NCBI GenBank assembly: GCA_024227565.1
Contig: JAAEUE010000365.1
Span: 41,316-105,315 of the forward strand
Length of the DNA: 64,000 nt
Origin: Alphaproteobacteria bacterium
GTDB taxonomy: Bacteria > Pseudomonadota > Alphaproteobacteria > Rhizobiales > CAJQND01
Direction of reading: 5' to 3'
Numbering within the stretch: position 1 is the stretch's first letter; every line of letters starts with the position of its first letter. Below are positions 52,554 through 62,137 of the stretch, in pieces. A program made the position numbers and the translations under genes. The notes under the pieces are model-generated. The model had not been told where the DNA came from. It ran no database searches and saw only the letters and a program-made list of their open reading frames with translations.

Positions 52554-53903
52554 ATGTTTGCGCACCTCGCTCCAGGTTGGCTGAAACGGCATTCGGGCCA
52601 CCGCGCGGTCCTGGCCATCGCCTTGCCCATTATGGCGGCCAACGTTTCAGAGCCGCTGATTGGCCTTGTGGACACCTGGGTCATCGGCCGGTTGCCTGAG
52701 CCTTATTACATTGGCGCCATCGCACTTGGCGCGGTCATCTTCTCATTCGTATTTTGGGGATTTGGCTTTCTGCGCATGGGCACAGGCGGACTTGCCGCCC
52801 AGGCACATGGCGCCAAAGATGATCCTGAAGTGCGTGCGGTGCTGGTGCGGGCCCTGCTGATCAGCGTGGCCGCCGGCGTTCTCCTCGTCCTCGTTTCCCC
52901 CTTGATCGACTATCTCTCGTTTGAACTGCTGAAGGGCTCTGAAGAGGTTGAAACCCACGCCCGCACCTATTTTCAGATCCGTATCCTATCAGCACCCTTT
53001 GCCTTGGCGAACTATGCCTTCTTAGGCTGGTTCATCGGGTTGGGCCGCGCCCGCATCGCGTTCATGCTGCAATTGTTGCTCAATCTCAGCAACATCGTGT
53101 TTGACGTCATCCTGGTCTTGGGCGTGGGCATGGCAGCTGACGGGGTTGCGCTCGGCACCTTGATCGCCTCAATCATTGCGGCCGCGGGCGGGGTTTGGGC
53201 GGCCCATCGTGAACTGCAACGGCGAAGCGGAGGCTGGGACCTTGCGCGCATTCTCAACCGTGAGCAGCTGAAGCGCACCTATGTTGTGAACTTCGACATC
53301 ATGGTGCGCTCGGTGGCGGCTGTTTTCGTGTTTGTGCTGTTCACGGCAAAATCGGCTGAGGTCAGTGATGTCATCCTCGCGGCCAACACCGTGTTGATGA
53401 ACATCATGGTGTTCGGCACTCACTTGATCGACGGCTTTGCCCATTCGGCAGAAGCGCTTGCAGGCCAGGCGGTGGGGGCCAAAAGCCGGCTCCGGTTCCG
53501 GGTCTACGCGGTTCTGTCGAGCCAGTGGGCCCTGATTGTCGGTGTGATCTTCGCTCTATTGACCTGGCTGCTGGGCCCGCCCCTGATCGATGCCTTGACC
53601 GTGAACCGCGAGATACAAGAAACGGCACGCACCTATCTGTGGTGGATCATCGTGGCCCCAGTGCTCGGTGTGGGATGTTACCAGCTCGACGGCATCTTCA
53701 TCGGCGCAACCCAATCAAGGGACCTGCGCAACATGATGTTGATCAGCGTCTTGATCTTTCTGGTGTCCTGGGAGTACCTCACGGAGGCCTTTGGCAACCA
53801 CGGGTTATGGGCCAGCCTCATGCTGTTCCTTGTGGTTCGTGCCCTCACGTTGCTCGCAAGAGTGCCCGCCTTGTTGCGGGAGCGCTTCCCCACCGAACCT
53901 TAG
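52554..53903 (+). CDS. MATE-family efflux transporter
   Basis: 449 residues with twelve hydrophobic segments in two halves. N-terminal HRAVLAIALPIMAANVSEPLIGLVDTWVIGRL is the MATE entrance, FRMGTGGLAAQAHGA-like segment near residue 80, and in the second half the DGFAHSAEALAGQAVGAK counterpart. DinF-like subgroup. Exports cationic drugs or metabolites using H+ or Na+. Divergent from the helicase (130-bp gap) and overlapping the convergent arsC-like gene by four bases. Confidence 0.9.
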   Translation: MFAHLAPGWLKRHSGHRAVLAIALPIMAANVSEPLIGLVDTWVIGRLPEPYYIGAIALGAVIFSFVFWGFGFLRMGTGGLAAQAHGAKDDPEVRAVLVRALLISVAAGVLLVLVSPLIDYLSFELLKGSEEVETHARTYFQIRILSAPFALANYAFLGWFIGLGRARIAFMLQLLLNLSNIVFDVILVLGVGMAADGVALGTLIASIIAAAGGVWAAHRELQRRSGGWDLARILNREQLKRTYVVNFDIMVRSVAAVFVFVLFTAKSAEVSDVILAANTVLMNIMVFGTHLIDGFAHSAEALAGQAVGAKSRLRFRVYAVLSSQWALIVGVIFALLTWLLGPPLIDALTVNREIQETARTYLWWIIVAPVLGVGCYQLDGIFIGATQSRDLRNMMLISVLIFLVSWEYLTEAFGNHGLWASLMLFLVVRALTLLARVPALLRERFPTEP

Positions 53904-54241
53904 AGGATCTCCAAAACGTCTTCCGGCGGGCGGCCAATCGCGGCCTTGCCGTTGGCAAACACAATGGCCCGCTCAATGAGGATCGGGTTGCCGGACATTG
54001 CCGCAAACAAAGTTTGGTCGTCGCTGCCTTTCAACTCCAGCTCCTTGTAAACCTTCTCGCCCTTGCGGATGAATTCGCCCGGCCCCTTGCCCAGCAACTC
54101 TGCAAGTTCTTTCAGCTGCTGCGTGGACGGCGGGTTTTCAAGGTATTCGATAATTTCAGGCTCGTGGCCCTGCTCTTCAATGAGCGCCAATGCGCGGCGC
54201 GATTTTGAACATCTTGGATTATGCCAAATTGTAACGGTCAT
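53900..54241 (-). CDS. arsC: ArsC-family arsenate reductase
   Basis: 113 residues from ATG 54241, sharing ATGA with the pyrD stop. Thioredoxin-like ArsC: TIWHNPRCSKSRRAL with the catalytic Cys and nearby basic residues, IIEYLENPPSTQQLKELAELLGK, the cis-Pro segment NPILIERAIVF and GRPPEDVLEIL at the end. It is the glutaredoxin-coupled type. No arsR or efflux gene is adjacent, so a housekeeping paralogue is possible. Confidence 0.85.
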   Translation of the reverse strand: MTVTIWHNPRCSKSRRALALIEEQGHEPEIIEYLENPPSTQQLKELAELLGKGPGEFIRKGEKVYKELELKGSDDQTLFAAMSGNPILIERAIVFANGKAAIGRPPEDVLEIL

Positions 54242-55302
54242 GCCTCTGCCCATTCCTTCGCGCCGGTTCCCGTGACATCGCTCAGCGTGTCGAAACCGGA
54301 GCGTTCAAGCTGTTGTGATAAATGGTGGCCAATCTGTTGGGCCAAACGTGGCCCTTCATAAACCATGCCGCTGTAGATTTGAACCAGGGATGCGCCCGCT
54401 CTCAATTTTTCCCACGCCGCAGAACCTGATTCAATACCGCCTACACCAATCAGCGGAACTTTGCCCGCCGTCGCACGATGGAATTTTGCCAGTATTTTGG
54501 TGGAAAGTGAAAACAAGGGCGCGCCGGACAAACCGCCCTGCTCGTCTTTGTCTGGCGCGCTCAATGGCGGTCTGGCGATCGTTGTGTTGGACACGATGAC
54601 CCCGTCAATGCCGGCCTTCAACACAACCTCCGCAATGTCTTGCAACGCCTCATCGTCCAGATCCGGCGCGATTTTGAGCAAGAGCGGGGGGCAGGCTTCC
54701 GCCTCCTTGCGGGCATCGCCTACCCGTTCAAGCAATTCCTCCAACGCACCGCGATCCTGCAAGCCGCGCAAACCAGGGGTGTTTGGCGATGATACATTGA
54801 CCGTCAAGTACGAAGCAAAGTTGGCAAACGTTTTGACGCCCAGCTCGTAATCGGCAATTTTGTCGACGCTGTCTTTGTTGGCGCCAATGTTGACACCAAC
54901 AATGCCCGACCGCGGCCGAGCTTGCAGCCGCTTCAGCGCAGCCTGGTGGCCTTGGTTATTGAACCCTAGGCGGTTGATCACCGCCCGATCCTCGGTAAGG
55001 CGGAACATGCGGGGGCGTGGATTGCCGGCCTGTGCCAGAGGTGTAATCGTTCCCACCTCGGCAAACCCGAACCCGAGACCCAAAATAGCATCGGGCACCT
55101 CGGCATCCTTGTCGAACCCGGCCGCAAGACCGACAGGGTTCGGAAAGGTCAGACCAAAGGCTTCAACTTCAAGCGGTCCGCCTGGCAGGGCGGGCGACGC
55201 GCCGATGAGCCCTGATTTCAGCGCGGTGATTGCCAATCCATGAGCGGTTTCCGCATCGAACAATCGCAACAGCGGCATGCCAGTTTTGTTCAACACGCTC
55301 AT
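54238..55302 (-). CDS. pyrD: Quinone-dependent dihydroorotate dehydrogenase
   Basis: 354 residues from ATG 55302, coupled to DUF952 by an ATGA overlap. Class 2 features: an N-terminal amphipathic extension, NPVGLAAGFDKDAEVPDA, RLGFNNQGHQAAL, VNIGANKD, NVSSPNTPGLRGLQ carrying the catalytic Ser, and IGVGGIESGSAAWEKLRAGASLVQIYSGM binding FMN. It oxidises dihydroorotate at the inner face of the membrane, feeding electrons to quinone, in pyrimidine synthesis. Confidence 0.94.
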   Translation of the reverse strand: MSVLNKTGMPLLRLFDAETAHGLAITALKSGLIGASPALPGGPLEVEAFGLTFPNPVGLAAGFDKDAEVPDAILGLGFGFAEVGTITPLAQAGNPRPRMFRLTEDRAVINRLGFNNQGHQAALKRLQARPRSGIVGVNIGANKDSVDKIADYELGVKTFANFASYLTVNVSSPNTPGLRGLQDRGALEELLERVGDARKEAEACPPLLLKIAPDLDDEALQDIAEVVLKAGIDGVIVSNTTIARPPLSAPDKDEQGGLSGAPLFSLSTKILAKFHRATAGKVPLIGVGGIESGSAAWEKLRAGASLVQIYSGMVYEGPRLAQQIGHHLSQQLERSGFDTLSDVTGTGAKEWAEA

Positions 55303-55646
55303 TCGCAAACCAAATCAGGCAGAACATGGCATCCATCGTCCAATGGCAAGGACCTTTCCCAAACAACATGGCTCATGCTCAGGTCTTCATAGAGATGGGG
55401 AAACAAAGCACCACCACGTGATGGTTCCCAGCGCAGTTGAGGGCCAAGGTTTTCCGTGTTCACCGCGACCAGCACCAGGTTTTCCTTACCGGCGAAGTAC
55501 TTTGCCAGAGTCTCAGCCAATTGTCCGGCTGTTGAAAAATGGATGTATCCATCGGCCAAATCAACGGGCGCACCGCCATATCGCCCGGCTTGCTTGGCCG
55601 CAGACCACTCTTTTTGATCGCAGACTTTGAAAATCACGCGTTCCAT
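55299..55646 (-). CDS. DUF952 family protein
   Basis: 115 residues from ATG 55646; the longer frames (55658, 55694) add non-conserved residues. VIFKVCDQKEWSAAKQAGRY, DGYIHFSTAGQLAETLAKYF and LRWEPSRGGALFPHLYEDL follow the DUF952 pattern. The small globular family has no proven function and commonly precedes pyrD in alphaproteobacteria, as it does here by four-base overlap. Cytoplasmic. Confidence 0.86.
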   Translation of the reverse strand: MERVIFKVCDQKEWSAAKQAGRYGGAPVDLADGYIHFSTAGQLAETLAKYFAGKENLVLVAVNTENLGPQLRWEPSRGGALFPHLYEDLSMSHVVWERSLPLDDGCHVLPDLVCE

Positions 55647-55722
55647 GGCTGGTTGCATACTCCGGTTGGAAGCGGCTTTCCAGTTGACTTGCATTTTTCC
55701 AACAGCCAGGCCCCAAACGCGT

Positions 55723-55752
55723 TTGTTTTCTGGTTTTAGTTTCCTATATACT
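55723..55752 (+). promoter_or_regulatory. Putative promoter of the S24-type regulator
   Basis: TTGTTT (55723-55728) and TATACT (55747-55752) with an 18-base spacer, 29 bp before ATG 55781; AGGAG at about 55768 is the SD. The -10 box is a five-of-six match. Confidence 0.45.
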
Positions 55753-55780
55753 GACCAAGATCAATCAGGAGAATCATAGT

Positions 55781-56419
55781 ATGTTCAGTCATCGTCAGGT
55801 TTGGGACGCAATCGATCAAATCGCTGAAGAACATGGGATGACTGCATCAGGTTTGGCAAAGCGCGCCGGACTGGATTCTACCACCTTCAACAAATCCAAG
55901 CGTGTGTCGCCGGATGGCCGCGAACGGTGGCCGTCAACGGAAAGCATTTCCAAGATTTTGCGGGTTACCGGCGAGCCGATCGATCAATTTGCCGCTTTGG
56001 TGGACAAAAGCTCCAAATCCAAGGCGCGGCGGCTCAAAACAGTGCCTTTGATAGGGTTTGCCCAGGCCGGGCGGGGCGGTTTGTTCGACGATGGCGGGTT
56101 TCCCACCGGGGAAGGTTGGGAGCAGATCCTGTTCCCCAACATCACGGACGAAAATTCTTACGCCTTGCAGATATCCGGCGACAGCATGGAACCGGCCTTC
56201 CGCTCTGGCGACACCATTATCGTGTCGCCCAATGTCTCTGTTCGTGTCGGTGACCGGGTTGTGGTCAAAACCGTCCATGGCGAAGTGATGGCAAAAGTCT
56301 TGAAGAACCAGAACGCCCGGCGCATTGAACTGGAATCCATTAACCCGGAACATGGCGTCCGGAGTGTCGACAATGACGACATCATCTGGATGTCGCGGAT
56401 CATCTGGGCGAGCCAATAG
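55781..56419 (+). CDS. XRE/S24 self-cleaving type transcriptional regulator
   Basis: 212 residues. N-terminal HTH (MTASGLAKRAGLDSTTFNKSKR) and a C-terminal LexA/CI-like peptidase: cleavage-type Ala-Gly in GFAQAGRGG, catalytic Ser in QISGDSMEPAF, and Lys in VVVKTVHGEVMAKV. Such regulators resemble phage CI repressors, but the neighbourhood (pyrD, LysRS) is chromosomal and prophage-free, fitting the solitary S24 regulator found in many alphaproteobacteria. Targets unknown. Confidence 0.88.
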   Translation: MFSHRQVWDAIDQIAEEHGMTASGLAKRAGLDSTTFNKSKRVSPDGRERWPSTESISKILRVTGEPIDQFAALVDKSSKSKARRLKTVPLIGFAQAGRGGLFDDGGFPTGEGWEQILFPNITDENSYALQISGDSMEPAFRSGDTIIVSPNVSVRVGDRVVVKTVHGEVMAKVLKNQNARRIELESINPEHGVRSVDNDDIIWMSRIIWASQ

Positions 56420-56426
56420 GGCTCCG

Positions 56427-58022
56427 TTATCCCAGGTTGCCGGCCAGAGCTTCACTGATCAGCGCGCGGGTTTCTTCGACCCCGTAGAGCGCGACGAAGC
56501 CGCCAAAGCGCGGGCCCTGGGATTGTCCCAGCAGCACTTCATACAGAGCCTTGAACCAGTCCCGAAGCTGCTCAAACCCATGGGTCTTCCCCACTTCATA
56601 GACGAGGGTTTGAATGTCCTCTGCTGAAGTTCCGGGTGCGAGATCGGCAAGACCGGCGCTCAGCGCCGCAAATGCGGTGCGCTCCTGATCCGTTGCGGCC
56701 CGATAGGTTTTTGCCGGGCGCACAAAATCCTCATAGTAGGCAATGGCATACCCCACCATCTCATCAAGCTTGGGGTTCTGCTGCGCCGAGGTCTCCGGCG
56801 CATAGCGCTGGATGAAACCCCACAAGGTTTCCTTGTCGTGGGAATTGGACGCACTCACCAGATTGAGCAGGAGCGCAAAGCTGACCGGCACATCGGCCGC
56901 TGAAGGCTTGCCGCCATGAATGTGCCAGACCGGGTTGCTAAGCTGCTCTTTCAATTCCTGATCGTCATACTTGCTGAGGAACGTGAGATATTCATCCACA
57001 TTCTTAGGAATCACATCGAAAAACAGGCGCTTGGCCTTGCGCGGTCCTTGATACATGTAAAGTTGCAGGCTCTCCGGGCTGGCATAACGCAGCCATTCGT
57101 CGATGGTCAGCCCATTGCCGCGGGATTTGGAGATCTTCTCACCGTTCTCATCCAGGAACAGTTCGTAGTTGAAACCCTCTGGCGGCTCAGCGCCCAGCGC
57201 CTTGCAAATGCGGCTTGAGAGACGAACGGAATCGATCAGGTCTTTGCCCGCCATCTCATAGTCGATCCCCAAAGCAGCCCATCGCATGGCCCAGTCGGCT
57301 TTCCATTGGCATTTCACCGCGCCGCCAGTGACGGGCACTTCCACCTTCTCCGCAGTCTCGGGATCTTCATAGACAATTGTGCCCTTGGATGGATTGCGTT
57401 CCAGCATGGGCACCTGCAGCACCATTCCGGTGCGGGGGCATATGGGCAAAAACGGCGAATAGGTGGCCCGGCGCTCCGGCCCCAGCGTCGGCAGGATGAT
57501 CTCCATCACCTGGTCATAGACCTCGAGCATGCGCAAAAGGGTCTCGTCCAGGCGGCCAGACTTGTAGTACTCGGTGGCGCTGGCAAACTCGTAGTCAAAG
57601 CGAAATTGATCCAAAAACTTCCGCAGCCGCGCATTGTTGTGATGGGCGAAGCTCTCATGCTCGTTGGAGAACGGATCGGGCACTTGGGTCAACGGCTTGC
57701 CCAGATGGGTCGCCATCATGTCTTGGTTGGGCACATTGTCGGGCACCTTGCGCAAGGCATCCATGTCATCGGAAAAGCAGATGAGCCGGGTTGGAATATC
57801 CGACAGAATAGAAAAGGCATGGCGCACCATGGACGTGCGTGAAACCTCGCCAAAAGTGCCAATGTGCGGCAAGCCGGACGGGCCATAGCCGGTTTCGAAC
57901 AGAATCTCATCCGGCGAAGTTTTCCCCTTCTCGATCCGCTCCAGCAGTTTGCGCGCTTCCTCAAAGGGCCATGCCTTGGAAACCTCTGCTTCGGACTTCA
58001 AAAAGGTGTCTTGATCGCTCAT
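56427..58022 (-). CDS. lysK: Class I lysyl-tRNA synthetase
   Basis: 531 residues from ATG 58022. HIGH-like HIGTFGE at about residues 53-59 and KMSKS-like KISKSRGN near residue 290, with the class I LysRS strings GYGPSGLPHIG and LICFSDDMDALRKVP. It charges tRNA-Lys; class I replaces the usual class II LysRS in archaea and in many alphaproteobacteria. No class II lysS is seen in the window. It ends 7 bp from the convergent S24 gene. Confidence 0.94.
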   Translation of the reverse strand: MSDQDTFLKSEAEVSKAWPFEEARKLLERIEKGKTSPDEILFETGYGPSGLPHIGTFGEVSRTSMVRHAFSILSDIPTRLICFSDDMDALRKVPDNVPNQDMMATHLGKPLTQVPDPFSNEHESFAHHNNARLRKFLDQFRFDYEFASATEYYKSGRLDETLLRMLEVYDQVMEIILPTLGPERRATYSPFLPICPRTGMVLQVPMLERNPSKGTIVYEDPETAEKVEVPVTGGAVKCQWKADWAMRWAALGIDYEMAGKDLIDSVRLSSRICKALGAEPPEGFNYELFLDENGEKISKSRGNGLTIDEWLRYASPESLQLYMYQGPRKAKRLFFDVIPKNVDEYLTFLSKYDDQELKEQLSNPVWHIHGGKPSAADVPVSFALLLNLVSASNSHDKETLWGFIQRYAPETSAQQNPKLDEMVGYAIAYYEDFVRPAKTYRAATDQERTAFAALSAGLADLAPGTSAEDIQTLVYEVGKTHGFEQLRDWFKALYEVLLGQSQGPRFGGFVALYGVEETRALISEALAGNLG

Positions 58023-58095
58023 CGTACCTGTGCCTGGCGTAATTTTGTTCGCATGCGAAATCGGGGGTGTCGAATACCTATCATCATCGGCTAGG

Positions 58096-61020
58096 GTGTG
58101 CGCCCTATTCGACATTCGCGATGAGCAGATACATCAGTTGACCGGTCCCGGCAAAGACAATCTGGAATTGGTGGCCCAAATGGTTGACCGCCTGCCGGTC
58201 GCCATTCAGTCCGGCGTGTCCGCAATTATTGCGGCGCCTGGGGCAGAACCACAGTTGCTCGACGCTAAATCAGCTCTGGATGTCCTCTCGAAGGGCCCTC
58301 ATTTGATCTGTCATGCCGGCTTTCTGGTCCGCCGCCTGGCTTTTGTCTGCGAGGCCGGTCAGGCCATGCAACGGGCCTGCCTGGAGCAGCGCCATCTGGA
58401 TGCTGCCGAACTGTTTGCCTTTGTGATGCCCGCCAAGTTTGCCCTGCCAACACCTCTTGGACTGGCCCGTGCGCTTGGCTTTCCCGCCGGCGAACTTGGT
58501 ATGGAGCCCAGCGGACTGTTGAAGCGATGTGTAAGATCGCTGCTCAGCCAGCAAATTGGGCCGAACTACCCAAACATTCGCGAAACCGCACAAGTTGCAG
58601 CATTTCTGGAGCGTGCCAATTGGCCATGGTCGCGCGTGGTGCTGGCCGCGTTGGAGGCCACAGGCGCCAAGATTGACCCCTCCACGTTCGGAACAGGCCT
58701 CAACGTATGGGACCGGTTGCCCGATTGGGATGAAGGCGGGCCGAGGCCTCAACCTGGAAACGAGCCGGTGAGCGGCGAAGAGGCCATGGAGGCGCTCAGC
58801 GCCATGCTCGACAGTGGTGCCGAGCAGCGCCTGGAGCAGCAGGAATATGCCGCACAGGTATCCCAGTCGTTCGCGCCCATGAATGTCCCCAAGGAAGGGC
58901 GGATCATCATTTCAGAAGCCGGCACGGGCCTGGGCAAAACGCTGGGCTATCTGGCACCGGCCAGTGTGTGGGCGGAAAAGAATTCAGGCACAGCGTGGAT
59001 ATCCACCTACACCAAAAACCTGCAGCGCCAACTGGAACAGGAAACGGCGCGCCTGTTTCCGGATCCGGAAATACGCAAGCACAAGGTGGTGATCCGCAAG
59101 GGCCGCGAGAATTATGTGTGCCTTCTCAACCTGCAGGACCGCTTTGGCCGCCTGAACACCTCCAACCCCAAAGGCGCGCTGCTGGCCGCGTTGATTTCGC
59201 GCTGGGCCAGATACTCCAAAGACGGCGACATGGTGGGTGGCGACTTTCCAGCCTGGCTGATGACGCTGTTCAACGACTTGGCCCCTGGGGGCGGCGACAA
59301 GCAACTCTCGCCACAAAGTTTGGGGCTCACCGACCGGCGCGGCGAGTGCATCTACTCAGCCTGCCCACACTACCGGAAGTGTTTCGTGGAGAAAGCCGGC
59401 CGCGCCTCACGGAAGGCTGACATAGTCATTGCAAACCACGCACTGGTGATGGTTCAGGCCGCGTTGGAAAGCGCGCTTGGGGCACCGGAAACTGAGGAGG
59501 AACAGAATGCTTCAGGTGGGATCCGCCGCTTGGTGTTCGACGAAGGCCATCACCTGTTCGATGCTGCCGACAACGCTTTTGCTGGTCATCTGACGGGGCT
59601 GGAAGCTTCCGAACTGCGCCGTTGGCTGAAGGGACCCGAGACCCGATCGCGCCGCGGCCGCTCCCTGCGCGACAGACTGGGCGATTTGGCCGAAGAGGGC
59701 CACGAACGCGAAAGGGAACTGGTGCGGGAAATCAGCACCCAGGCGAATGTTCTCCCGGGTCCCGGCTGGCAGCAAAGGGTCGCCGAGGGCAACCCCGAGG
59801 GCATGACTGAAACCTTTCTCGCCTGCGTGCGCACCCAGGTGCAAGCCCGCACCAATGAGGGCATGTACAATTTGGAGACCGATTGCCGCCCGCCCATACC
59901 AGATCTTTTGGAACTTGCCCGCGAGTTGCAGCAGGCCCTGGTTGGTCTGGTGCAACCGATGAAGGCTCTGGCGGCCGCATTGATCGGACGGTTGGCCGAT
60001 GAAGCTTCTGAACTCGATACTTCGGAGCGAGCGCGGATCGATTCCATCGCGCGAGGATTGCGGCGCCGCGCCGAACTCACACTGACCGCCTGGATCGGCA
60101 TGCTTGATCAACTTGAGCTGGAACAGGCAGATGGGTTCGTCGACTGGTTCGCCATCGAAACGGCCTGGGGCCGCGAGATTGATGTGGGCATGCACTCTCA
60201 CTGGGCCGATCCCACCCTGCCGTTCTCCCAGGCGGTACTGGAGCAAACGGACGGGGTTTTGATCACCTCAGCCACTTTGAAGGATCGCCCCCCAGACATG
60301 CCGGACGACTGGCGCAATGCCGAGATGCGCACCGGGGCCGCCCATCTTCCATTTTCGGTAAGCCGGTACGCTTACGATTCGCCCTTCGACTATGCGAGCC
60401 AGGCCCGCATCATTGTGGTGAACGATGTGAACCGGGAGAGCATTGACCAGGTGGCGTCAGCCTATCGAGAACTGTTTTTGGCAGCAGGTGGTGGAGCGCT
60501 CGGGCTGTTCACCGCTATCTTCCGATTGCGCGAGACCTACAAGCGGCTGGCCGCGCCACTAGCGTCTGAGGGCATAAGCCTGTTTGCACAGCACGTTGAT
60601 CCGGTGGACACCGGAACCCTGGTGGACATGTTCAGGGCCGAACAAGATTCATGCCTGCTTGGCACCGATGCGGTTCGAGACGGGGTGGATGTCCCCGGCC
60701 AGGCCCTGCGGCTCATCGTGCTTGACCGGGTGCCTTGGCCGCAGCCCAACATTTTGCACCGGGCCCGCCAGAAGGCATTTGGCGGTAGCGGTTGGACCGA
60801 CATGCTGGTTCGCCTCAAGCTGCGCCAGGCTTTCGGCAGGCTCATTCGCAATCGCGGCGACAAAGGCGTGTTCGTGGTGCTCGATTCCCGGCTGGCCACC
60901 CGATTTACCACGGCTTTTCCAGGGGCCCTTGAAATCGAGCGCATGGGCCTGGTGGAAGCCATCGACGCCACCCAAGATTTCCTCGCAGAATCGCTTGCGG
61001 GCAAGGGGTCGAGCAACTAG
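58096..61020 (+). CDS. DinG/XPD-like ATP-dependent DNA helicase with Fe-S cysteines
   Basis: About 974 residues from GTG 58096 (58030 is also in frame); the start is uncertain. A poorly conserved N-terminal ~260 residues precedes Walker A SEAGTGLGKT (about 274-283). Four cysteines C342, C418, C423 and C429 fit an XPD-type [4Fe-4S] cluster. DEGH box with D482, then motif III SATLKD, and C-terminal LLGTDAVRDGVDVPGQ and QAFGRLIRN (motifs V, VI). A 5'-3' repair helicase is the likely role. Divergent from lysK with a gap of only about 70 bp. Confidence 0.88.
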   Translation: MCALFDIRDEQIHQLTGPGKDNLELVAQMVDRLPVAIQSGVSAIIAAPGAEPQLLDAKSALDVLSKGPHLICHAGFLVRRLAFVCEAGQAMQRACLEQRHLDAAELFAFVMPAKFALPTPLGLARALGFPAGELGMEPSGLLKRCVRSLLSQQIGPNYPNIRETAQVAAFLERANWPWSRVVLAALEATGAKIDPSTFGTGLNVWDRLPDWDEGGPRPQPGNEPVSGEEAMEALSAMLDSGAEQRLEQQEYAAQVSQSFAPMNVPKEGRIIISEAGTGLGKTLGYLAPASVWAEKNSGTAWISTYTKNLQRQLEQETARLFPDPEIRKHKVVIRKGRENYVCLLNLQDRFGRLNTSNPKGALLAALISRWARYSKDGDMVGGDFPAWLMTLFNDLAPGGGDKQLSPQSLGLTDRRGECIYSACPHYRKCFVEKAGRASRKADIVIANHALVMVQAALESALGAPETEEEQNASGGIRRLVFDEGHHLFDAADNAFAGHLTGLEASELRRWLKGPETRSRRGRSLRDRLGDLAEEGHERERELVREISTQANVLPGPGWQQRVAEGNPEGMTETFLACVRTQVQARTNEGMYNLETDCRPPIPDLLELARELQQALVGLVQPMKALAAALIGRLADEASELDTSERARIDSIARGLRRRAELTLTAWIGMLDQLELEQADGFVDWFAIETAWGREIDVGMHSHWADPTLPFSQAVLEQTDGVLITSATLKDRPPDMPDDWRNAEMRTGAAHLPFSVSRYAYDSPFDYASQARIIVVNDVNRESIDQVASAYRELFLAAGGGALGLFTAIFRLRETYKRLAAPLASEGISLFAQHVDPVDTGTLVDMFRAEQDSCLLGTDAVRDGVDVPGQALRLIVLDRVPWPQPNILHRARQKAFGGSGWTDMLVRLKLRQAFGRLIRNRGDKGVFVVLDSRLATRFTTAFPGALEIERMGLVEAIDATQDFLAESLAGKGSSN

Positions 61021-61059
61021 TGTCCGCGCCAAATGTCAATTCCGTGCGGAGCGGCGAGC

Positions 61060-61473
61060 ATGAGCAAGACCATCGGCCACCACCAGGCCCTCATTTACAT
61101 CATGGTGACAATGGCCGGTGTTGACCGGGCCATCCGGGATTCTGAATTGCAGCGGATTGGGCGTATCGTCCAAACCTTGCCGGTATTTTCTGATTTTGAC
61201 CCAGAGCGCCTAGTGCATGTGGCTCAGGAGTGTGGGGAGATCGTCGGTGCTGAGGGCGGGTTGGATGCCGTGCTTGGTCTTGTGAAAACAGACTTGCCGC
61301 ATGCGCTCTACGAGTGCGCTTATGCCCTTGCGGTCGAGGTCGCCGTTGTCGATTACCATGTGGAGCGCACGGAGATCCGTTTTCTGGCCATGCTGCGGGA
61401 CACGTTGGGCCTGGACAAACTTACCACCGCAGCGATCGAGCGAGGCGCTCAAGCACGGCTGGCCCGGCTTTAG
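61060..61473 (+). CDS. TerB-family protein
   Basis: 137 residues from ATG 61060 (SD GGAG). All-helical TerB fold: QALIYIMVTMAGVDRAIRDSELQRIGRIV, then ALYECAYALAVEVAVVDYHVERTEIRFL and LRDTLGL. The two acidic helix starts (DRAIRDSE and DYHVERTE) are the paired metal-binding sites of the family. Other ter genes are absent, so tellurite resistance is not implied. 39 bp behind the helicase gene on the same strand. Confidence 0.82.
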   Translation: MSKTIGHHQALIYIMVTMAGVDRAIRDSELQRIGRIVQTLPVFSDFDPERLVHVAQECGEIVGAEGGLDAVLGLVKTDLPHALYECAYALAVEVAVVDYHVERTEIRFLAMLRDTLGLDKLTTAAIERGAQARLARL

Positions 61474-61486
61474 TCCAGGTCCGAGT

Positions 61487-62122
61487 TCAAGAGATCTGGC
61501 GATTCATGAACCGGGCAGTTGCTTCAATGGCCTGTACCATGTTCTGTTCGTGCGTAGCGCCGGATCGCTTGCGTGACTTGAAACCGTGATCGCCGTCTTC
61601 CAGCCATTCAATCTCGATTTGATCTGACAATTCATATCCGGCCACATCCTCAGTGGTGCCGAACGGATCGCGGGTGCCCTGACAGATGAGCGCAGGCGCC
61701 GAGAGATCTTTTAGGTGGGCCGTACGCAATTTTTCAGGCTTGCCCACCGGATGAAAGGGATAACCCAGACAAACAATGCCCGCGATGTGACCGGCTGAAA
61801 ACATGTCATCGGCGATCAGCGAAGCAACGCGCCCACCCATGGATTTACCGCCGATGAACAGAGGGCGAGAGCTAACATGGGCAGCAATTCGGACCCGGAA
61901 CTCTTCTTCCAGAATGGGCATCTTGGGCGGAGGGCGGCGCGAGGCCCCGCGGCGAACTTGTGCCAGATACTCAAACTCAAAGCGTGCTGTGCGGATACCG
62001 CAAGCGGCAAGCCCTTCAGCCATTGTTGTGAGGAATGCACTGTCAACCAGCTCGCTGGCGCCATGGGTCAAGAGGAGATCGGCCCAGGCATTGTCTGCTT
62101 CGTTGAAGATAAAGTCAGCCAC
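61487..62122 (-). CDS. Alpha/beta-hydrolase family protein (Tex30/KANSL3-like)
   Basis: 211 residues. LLTHGASELVDSAFL near the N-terminus, nucleophile S94 in GGKSMGGR, Asp in CQGTRDPFG and His in EDGDHGFK: a complete catalytic triad in the right order. The GKSMGGR elbow and small size match the Tex30/KANSL3 group of hydrolases of unknown substrate. It follows the binding-protein gene by 15 bp, so both are on one transcript, convergent with TerB. Confidence 0.82.
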   Translation of the reverse strand: MADFIFNEADNAWADLLLTHGASELVDSAFLTTMAEGLAACGIRTARFEFEYLAQVRRGASRRPPPKMPILEEEFRVRIAAHVSSRPLFIGGKSMGGRVASLIADDMFSAGHIAGIVCLGYPFHPVGKPEKLRTAHLKDLSAPALICQGTRDPFGTTEDVAGYELSDQIEIEWLEDGDHGFKSRKRSGATHEQNMVQAIEATARFMNRQIS

Positions 62123-62137
62123 GGTGTCTGGCCGGCA

